A stretch of DNA of 18,246 nt, from positions 1 through 18,246 of the forward strand of contig CAYTVY010000045.1 of assembly GCA_964441925.1 (NCBI GenBank), in the 5' to 3' direction. The notes beneath the pieces are model-generated. The model worked only from the letters and a program-made list of their open reading frames with translations, searched no databases and was not told where the DNA came from. This stretch comes from Geothermobacter sp964441925. GTDB taxonomy: Bacteria; Desulfobacterota; Desulfuromonadia; Desulfuromonadales; Geothermobacteraceae. The translations under genes and the position numbers were made by a program. Shown piece by piece: positions 12,475 through 18,246 of the stretch. Each line of letters begins with the position of its first letter. Positions within the stretch are counted from its first letter, which is position 1.

Positions 12475-13808
12475 CACCAGTCCCTTTCCACCCGGATGTC
12501 CCGGCCCGTTCCCGTGCCGGCCGGGGCCAGCTCGCCGGGCCGGACCTCGATGCTGCGCAACAGCTGCCGGGCCTGCTCTGGTCGCATGCCGTCCTCGGCC
12601 GGTCTGGGATCCCCCTTCTCCCGGCCGCCCTGGCCGGCCGGGGTGCGCGGCAGCCGCAGGGCCAGGGCCAGGTTGGTGATCGCGTCCTGCCGGCCCGGCG
12701 CGGCCAGCAGGGCCTGCTCGCAGAGTGTCACCGCCAGCCGGGGATGCGGCAGCCGCAGGGCATCGCTGCAGGCGTTGTGCAGGGCCGTCGCCCGCTGTTC
12801 GCCCGCCGTCCGGGCCGCCGCCCGGCGGAACAGCCCGATCGTCCGTTCACTGGCCGTCTGCTGCATGGCCCGGTGAAAGAGTGTCGCCGGCCCGTCCTCC
12901 TCGCGGTCCTGGCCGCAGGCGGCGGCCAGCAGAACGAGTCCGAGACCGGCGGTCAGCAGTCCGGCTCTCCGCCGCCGGCCGGGAAGATACCGGACGGCGA
13001 GCAGCAGCAGGACCGCCCAGAGCCACCGGCCGTCGCCGGCGGTCCTGTCTGCCGGCCGGCGGTGGTCGAACGGCAGTTGGTCGACGGCCGGCCGGTCGGG
13101 CGAGACGCGCAGGAGGCGGCCGCCGGTGGCGGCGGCGATCGCCCGCAGCCGCTCCGGGTCCGGGCGTGACAGGGCCGGCTTGCCGTGGACGGTGCGGCCG
13201 GGCACCGGCCGTGGCCTCTCGTCCGCCGGCAGCAGGGCATGAACGGTGATGCCGGGGCCGATTTCGGGGGCGGGGATGGGCAGGGTTCGTTCACCGTCGC
13301 TGTAGAGAAGAACGGCCTTCTTGCCGTCGGTGCCCTCGAGCAGCCGGCGGGCGAGCAGGACCGCCTCCTCCGGTGCCGAACCGGGCGCGGCCACCTGTCC
13401 CGGCTGCAGGGCGTCGAGCAGCAGACGCAGCGCCTGGTGATCGGCCGTCGGTGGCGACTGCAGGACCGGAACGCCGGCAAAGGGCACCAGCGCCACCTTC
13501 GCCGCCGGCAGCTCCTGCAGCAGCACGGCCAGATCCTGGCGGACCAGGTCGAGCCGGCTGACGCCGCCGGCATCGGCTCCCATGCTCCGGGAGACGTCGA
13601 TGGCCACAGCCAGGGTCAGGTCGGCTGCCTGCCGACTCTGTCCCGGTCCGGTTTCCCGGGGCAGAAGCAGCAGGCCCAGGGCCAGCAGGGTGCAGAGATC
13701 GGCCGCCAGCCGGCCCGGACGTCCCGCGGCAAGGTGGTTGCCGTTCCGTTCGTGCCGGAAAATCAGCAGGCAGGCCAGCAGGATGACGGCGGTCATGAGG
13801 GGATTCAT
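12474..13808 (-). CDS. BatB-BatC fusion: vWA domain plus C-terminal TPR-like domain
   Basis: 444 aa. Two N-terminal membrane segments (about 4-16 and 35-50) precede a vWA domain. Its MIDAS motif is D71-V-S73-R-S75, with T121 and D171 (LLYSDGE) completing the metal site. A further hydrophobic helix lies at about 261-275, and another at 284-298 ends in LAAACGQ. It is followed by a helical region (310-385) like the short TPR protein BatC, and a proline- and charge-rich tail. BatB-BatC fusions are known in Bat operons. The LAAAC stretch looks like a lipobox inside the protein, a possible relic of a separate lipoprotein. The ATG overlaps the BatA stop (ATGA), with GGAGG upstream. Confidence 0.82.
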   Translation of the reverse strand: MNPLMTAVILLACLLIFRHERNGNHLAAGRPGRLAADLCTLLALGLLLLPRETGPGQSRQAADLTLAVAIDVSRSMGADAGGVSRLDLVRQDLAVLLQELPAAKVALVPFAGVPVLQSPPTADHQALRLLLDALQPGQVAAPGSAPEEAVLLARRLLEGTDGKKAVLLYSDGERTLPIPAPEIGPGITVHALLPADERPRPVPGRTVHGKPALSRPDPERLRAIAAATGGRLLRVSPDRPAVDQLPFDHRRPADRTAGDGRWLWAVLLLLAVRYLPGRRRRAGLLTAGLGLVLLAAACGQDREEDGPATLFHRAMQQTASERTIGLFRRAAARTAGEQRATALHNACSDALRLPHPRLAVTLCEQALLAAPGRQDAITNLALALRLPRTPAGQGGREKGDPRPAEDGMRPEQARQLLRSIEVRPGELAPAGTGTGRDIRVERDW

Positions 13809-14785
13809 GGCAGCCTCCGCAGCCAGCCGCGAAAGACGAGCAGCTCGGCGGCCAGCAGCCAGGCCAGCAGGGGCCGCAGCCGGTCGGCCAGGGGCTGATC
13901 GCGGAAACCGGTCCGGATTTCGAGAGGACTGGTCTCCAGCCGGTCGATGCGGGCATAGACCTGGCGCAGGCTGTCGGCGTCACTCGCCCGGAAGTAACGG
14001 CCGCCGGTGACCTCGGCGATGCGGCGCAGGGGGGCCTCGTCGAGGGTGACCCGCAGGCCGGAGACCGGATGCCCCGGCGGCAGGGGGCCGGTGGTGCGGA
14101 AACGGACCGGTGCGCCCTCGCGGGTGCCGAAGCCGATGGTGTAGACCCGGACGCCGAGGGCCCGGGCCGCTTCGCTGGCGGTGTCCGGGTCGAGCCGGCC
14201 GCGGTTGGAATGGCCGTCGGTGAGCAGGATGATGGCCCGGCTTTCTGCCCGGGAGCTTTCGAGACGCTGCAGGGCCGCCACCAGGGCGTCGCCGATGGCG
14301 GTTCCCGTTCCCCGTTCCTCGGCGGTCACCGCCCGCAGCCGGGCTGCCACCCGCTGCCGGTCGGTGGTGGGCGGCGCCAGCAGGAAGGGCGTCCCGGCGA
14401 AGAGGATGACGCCGATGCGGTCGTTCGTCCGGGCCAGGACGAAATCAGCGGCGGCCTGGCGGGCCACGGTCATCCGGTCCGGTTCCATGTCCCGGGCCCG
14501 CATGCTGGCCGAGATGTCGAGGACCAGCACCAGGTCGATGCCCCGGCGGACGGTTGTCTGCTCTCTGTGCCGCAGGACCGGTCCGGCCAGCAGCAGCACC
14601 GTCAGGGCCAGCAGCAGCGCCGCGAAGGGTGGATGCAGCCGGGCCAGGCGGGTCCGCCAGGTGCTTCCGGTGGCGAGCGGCCTCAGGGAGGAGACGGTCA
14701 GGGCCTGCCGGCGCCATGCCCACAGGGGGAGCAGGGCCAGCGGCAGCAGGGCCAGCAGGGCGGGATGGGTCCAGGCCAGGCTCAT
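13805..14785 (-). CDS. BatA-type vWA membrane protein
   Basis: 326 aa. Transmembrane helices at about 8-24 and 53-70 precede a vWA domain with a complete MIDAS: D90-I-S92-A-S94, Thr140/141 in APPTTD, and Asp190 in LLTDGHSN. A last helix lies near the C-terminus (RPLLAWLLAAELLVF). This three-helix vWA layout is that of BatA, proposed to form a membrane complex with BatB and to be acted on by the MoxR ATPase; in Bacteroides and Francisella relatives it affects oxygen and stress tolerance. The ATG at 14785 is chosen because it has GGAG 8 nt upstream and overlaps the preceding stop (ATGA); the frame's earlier start at 14818 has no such support. Confidence 0.88.
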   Translation of the reverse strand: MSLAWTHPALLALLPLALLPLWAWRRQALTVSSLRPLATGSTWRTRLARLHPPFAALLLALTVLLLAGPVLRHREQTTVRRGIDLVLVLDISASMRARDMEPDRMTVARQAAADFVLARTNDRIGVILFAGTPFLLAPPTTDRQRVAARLRAVTAEERGTGTAIGDALVAALQRLESSRAESRAIILLTDGHSNRGRLDPDTASEAARALGVRVYTIGFGTREGAPVRFRTTGPLPPGHPVSGLRVTLDEAPLRRIAEVTGGRYFRASDADSLRQVYARIDRLETSPLEIRTGFRDQPLADRLRPLLAWLLAAELLVFRGWLRRLP

Positions 14786-15408
14786 TCCGGCTGCTCCAGG
14801 GCGTGCAGCCGCCGCCACCAGGCGGCGCGGTCATCGTCTGTCGGTGGATGGGGGCCGTAGCACCAGCCGAGCAGCTCCCGTTCGAGTGCCTGCCGGCCGG
14901 CCGACGGTGGCAGGGCGGCCAGCCGTCTTTTCTCCTCCGCGTAGGGAGGAGCGGTCTCGGGCTGCCGGTGCCGGCGGCGCCGCAGGACGACGGCGGCGAG
15001 CAGCAGGCCGCCCGCCAGGACCAGCGGTGGCAGCCAGCCACGGCCATTCTCCGGCCAGTCACGGCGGGGAACGATGCCGGCGTCGGCCGCCACCGGATCG
15101 CGCACTTCGACGGAACGGGCCTGGCTCAGCCAGACCCGGTCGTCGCGGATCAGGGTCAGGGGAGGGATTTCCGTCGGACCGGGCCGGACCGGCAGCAGCC
15201 GCAGAATCAGCTGGCCGGCTTCGGTACGGGGTGGCTGCAGCAGCCGGAAGGCCGGCAAATCGGGCAGGCCGGCCAGGGTCCAGCCCTCATCCGGCAGCGG
15301 CAGCCGCAGCTCGACCGGCTCCCCGAGATAGATATCGGCCGGTTGCAGAACCAGCCGGGGCAGGGCGCCGAGCAGCAGGGGAACCAGACAGAACAGCAGG
15401 TACCTCAT
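14782..15408 (-). CDS. Short BatD/DUF4381-like single-pass membrane protein
   Basis: 208 aa. A signal-peptide-like start (MRYLLFCLVPLLLGALP) precedes a periplasmic beta domain containing LQPADIYLGEPVELRLPLP (21-39) and EIPPLTLIRDD (80-90). A transmembrane helix follows (about 126-142) and then a cytoplasmic helical tail with AEEKRRLAALPP. Its position between the DUF58 gene and batA is where DUF4381 proteins are often found, while the front domain resembles the larger BatD-like protein in the same operon. I cannot choose between these labels. The ATG at 15408 overlaps the DUF58 stop (ATGA) and has GGAG 9 nt upstream. Confidence 0.72.
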   Translation of the reverse strand: MRYLLFCLVPLLLGALPRLVLQPADIYLGEPVELRLPLPDEGWTLAGLPDLPAFRLLQPPRTEAGQLILRLLPVRPGPTEIPPLTLIRDDRVWLSQARSVEVRDPVAADAGIVPRRDWPENGRGWLPPLVLAGGLLLAAVVLRRRRHRQPETAPPYAEEKRRLAALPPSAGRQALERELLGWCYGPHPPTDDDRAAWWRRLHALEQPE

Positions 15409-16238
15409 GGCCGTTTTCTCCGGCGGAAGAACCGGACCAGATCCGGCAGCGGCGGCCGGCCGGCCGCCAGGGTCAGGACATCGCAGCCACATTGCCGCAG
15501 CCGCCGTTTCAGGGCTGCATCGTGCCGTTGCCGGGCGGCCGCCGCCTGCCGGCCGTCGACCAGTTGCCGCCGGCCGCTTTCGGCATCGGCCAGCCAGAGC
15601 AGGGTTTCCGGCAGCTCGGCCTCGGCCGGGTCGCGCAGCACCAGGGCGATGCTGTCGTGTCGGACGGCCAGCCGGCGCAGCAGGGTTTCCGGCAGCCGGA
15701 GGTGAAAGTCGGACAGCAGGATCAGCATGCCGGGACGGCGCAGCAGCCGCCCTGCCGCCTCAAGGGCCGGTTCGAGCTGGGTTTGGCGGTCGGCCGGCCG
15801 TTCGGTGTCGAGGGCCCGCAGCAGACGCAGCAGTCCCTTCTCGCTGCCGGTTGGTGCCAGCACCGGGGCGCAGTCGGCGGCGAAGCCGAGCAGCCCGACC
15901 CGGTCCCGGCGGGCGATGGCGGCGAAACCGAGCAGGGCCACGACCTGCTGCAGCAGCGCGAAGGTGGCTGGCAGCATCGAGGGGGACAGATCGGCCAGCA
16001 GCAGGATGGGGTGCCCCTGCTCCTCCCGGTAGCGGCGGATGTGGGGCTGGCCGCTGCGGGCGGTGACGTTCCAGTCGATGTGACGCGGATCGTCCCCCGG
16101 CTGGTAGGGGCGCAGCTCACAGAACTCGAGGCCGTGCCCCGGCCGGCGGCCGCGTCGGTCGCCGCCGAGCAGGCCGGCCAGCTGCCGGCGTGACTCCAGG
16201 CGCAGCCGGCGCAGTCGGGCGGGGAGCGGGGCGTTCAT
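15405..16238 (-). CDS. DUF58 domain protein (vWA-like), MoxR partner
   Basis: 277 aa, soluble. The DUF58 signature runs from GHGLEFCELRPYQPGDDPR (34-52) to HIDWNVTARSGQPHIRRYREE (53-73). A vWA-like core follows with D83-L-S85-P-S87 and LLSDFHL further on. DUF58 proteins are regularly encoded directly after moxR and before batA and are taken to be part of the same chaperone-like system. The ATG at 16238 lies 6 nt after the moxR stop with no obvious ribosome-binding site, so translation probably depends on coupling. No membrane segment is seen, although many DUF58 proteins have two N-terminal helices; this is the short soluble form. Confidence 0.9.
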   Translation of the reverse strand: MNAPLPARLRRLRLESRRQLAGLLGGDRRGRRPGHGLEFCELRPYQPGDDPRHIDWNVTARSGQPHIRRYREEQGHPILLLADLSPSMLPATFALLQQVVALLGFAAIARRDRVGLLGFAADCAPVLAPTGSEKGLLRLLRALDTERPADRQTQLEPALEAAGRLLRRPGMLILLSDFHLRLPETLLRRLAVRHDSIALVLRDPAEAELPETLLWLADAESGRRQLVDGRQAAAARQRHDAALKRRLRQCGCDVLTLAAGRPPLPDLVRFFRRRKRP

Positions 16239-16244
16239 CGGGTT

Positions 16245-17218
16245 TTAGGGTGGCGGCAGGGTGGCGAGGATGCGCCGCAGCAGGTCGTCGCTGGTCAGGC
16301 CTTCGGCCTCGGCCTCGTAGCTTGGAATCAGCCGGTGCCGCCAGACCGGCAGGGCCATGGCGAGCAGGTCGTCGGGGACGACATAGCTGCGCTCGCGCAT
16401 CAGGGCCCTGGCCCGGGCGGCGCGGGCCAGGCAGAGGGTGCCGCGGGGCGAGACGCCGTGGGCAATCAGCGGCTGCAGCTCGTCGAGACCGCAGGCGGCG
16501 GGGTCGCGGGTGGCCGCCACCAGCTCGAGCAGCCAGTCCGACAGCTGCGGGCTGAGGTGGATGTCGCTCACGGCGGCCTGCGCCTGCTGCAGCACGGCTG
16601 TCCCGAGAGCGGGCGGCGGCAGCTCGACGCTGCCGGTGGCGTGGCGTTCGAGCATCGTCCGCTCGGCCTGTCGCTCCGGATAGCCGAGGGTCAGCTTGAG
16701 GAAGAAACGGTCGAGCTGGGCCTCCGGCAGCGGGTAGGTTCCCTCGTGTTCCAGCGGGTTCTGGGTGGCCAGCACCATGAAAGGCCGGGGCAGGGGATGG
16801 CTCGTGTCGCCGAGCGTGACCTGCCGTTCCTCCATGGCTTCGAGCAGGGCGGCCTGGACCTTGGCCGGAGCGCGGTTGATCTCGTCCGCCAGCAGGATCT
16901 GGGTGAAGACCGGTCCCTTGCGGGTGCGGAACTCGCCGCTGGGCGGATGGTAGACGGGGGTGCCGGTCAGATCGGAGGGAAGCAGGTCGGGGGTGAACTG
17001 GATGCGGCAGAACGCGAGGTCGAGCAGGCGGGCGAAGGTGCGGGCGGCCAGGGTCTTGGCCAGCCCCGGCGGCCCCTCGATCAGCACGTGCCCTTCGCAG
17101 AGCAGGCCGATCAGCAGGTTCTCGAACAGCGCGTCCTGCCCGATGACGATTCGCCCGGCCGCTTCCAGGACCGGGCGGAGGGCCTGTTGCAATGCGGCGA
17201 TGCGGCCATCGTCCTGGC

Positions 17219-17246
<28 letters not shown>
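16245..17246 (-). CDS. MoxR-family AAA+ ATPase
   Basis: 333 aa. Walker A is GPPGLAKT (58-65), Walker B is ILLADEINRA (117-126), sensor 1 is ATQNP (160-164), and the MoxR-specific EGTYPLPEAQLDRFF lies at 168-182. The C-terminal lid (about 235-330) contains GVSPRG, the sensor-2 arginine region. MoxR ATPases are thought to remodel or metallate vWA partners, here the DUF58, BatA and BatB-type products. The start is GTG at 17246, with AAGGAG 8 nt upstream; it lies inside the rpoH reading frame, so the two genes overlap by 28 nt. No ATG start upstream in the frame fits better. Confidence 0.95.
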
Positions 17247-18076
<830 letters not shown>

Positions 18077-18111
18077 GGATGCCCTCCGAAAAAACCTTTG
18101 TTTTCAGTCGA

Positions 18112-18138
18112 TTAGCACTCTCGATCAAAGAGTGCTAA
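18112..18138. promoter_or_regulatory. CIRCE element (HrcA operator)
   Basis: TTAGCACTC (18112-18120), nine bases, GAGTGCTAA (18130-18138): an exact match to the CIRCE consensus. It covers the expected transcription start of rpoH. HrcA bound here would repress rpoH at normal temperature. Confidence 0.96.
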
Positions 18139-18141
18139 AAA

Positions 18142-18170
18142 TTTATAGCAAAATTGTCCGGCAAGTGCAA
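18142..18170 (-). promoter_or_regulatory. Sigma-70 promoter of rpoH
   Basis: On the - strand: TTGCAC (18170-18165), a 17-nt spacer and TATAAA (18147-18142), directly next to CIRCE. The leader is about 60 nt. Confidence 0.8.
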
Positions 18171-18196
18171 GAGGTTGGCCGGAGTTGCCCCGGAGG

Positions 18197-18225
18197 TTGA
18201 CAGGCGGGCCCGTGCCTCCGATAAT
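18197..18225 (+). promoter_or_regulatory. Divergent sigma-70 promoter for a gene beyond the right edge
   Basis: TTGACA (18197-18202, perfect), a 17-nt spacer and GATAAT (18220-18225, 5/6). AAGGAGGG at 18236-18243 looks like a ribosome-binding site, so a + strand gene should start within about 10 nt after the window ends. Confidence 0.65.
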
Positions 18226-18246
18226 GCGCCTGGCGAAGGAGGGTTC

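Noticed and set aside
14181..16193. A 670-codon open frame on the + strand
   Set aside because: It runs antisense through four genes with clear vWA, DUF58 and BatD-like motifs. Long stop-free antisense frames are expected at this GC content, and the product is low-complexity Arg/Ala/Pro.

Overview
The window is a GC-rich chromosomal segment from a bacterium that is probably a Desulfuromonadales/Geobacter-type deltaproteobacterium. This placement is an inference. It rests on an acetate:succinyl-CoA CoA-transferase typical of acetate-oxidising members, a CIRCE-controlled rpoH, a BamD lipoprotein (so Gram-negative), a 2-Cys peroxiredoxin, and DUF362 and CDGSH iron-sulfur proteins. No rRNA, tRNA, CRISPR array or transposase gene is visible. 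The only repeat-like element is a 162-bp imperfect palindrome.

Left part (1-3860), mostly + strand: the 3' end of a rhodanese gene, a possible small antisense membrane protein, a glycerophosphodiester phosphodiesterase, a HAD hydrolase, a MidA/NDUFAF7-type methyltransferase, a NifU C-terminal-domain Fe-S scaffold, and a 64-aa protein. The NifU promoter carries its -35 box in the loop of a perfect 18-bp inverted repeat. The palindrome and a bidirectional terminator close this side.

Middle (3918-8571): a - strand, translationally coupled operon of membrane-anchored alpha/beta hydrolase, YjbQ and DUF362-ferredoxin converges on that terminator. It is divergent from a XerC/D-type tyrosine recombinase. 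A peroxiredoxin follows with its own strong promoter and a palindromic operator, convergent with a small tandem-CDGSH protein whose second motif has Cys in place of His.

8586-11383: the CoA-transferase has a strong promoter, an operator-like palindrome at the start of transcription and a leader of about 220 nt. After a terminator comes bamD, which has a promoter inside the gene upstream.

11446-18246, - strand: one tightly packed block of rpoH, moxR, a DUF58 protein, a short BatD-like membrane protein, batA, a batB-batC fusion and a second BatD-like protein. Junctions are overlaps or gaps of at most 6 nt. A perfect CIRCE element sits at the rpoH promoter, so the Bat (aerotolerance-type) genes are probably transcribed at least partly with the heat-shock sigma factor under HrcA control. 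A divergent promoter at the right edge points to a further + strand gene outside the window.
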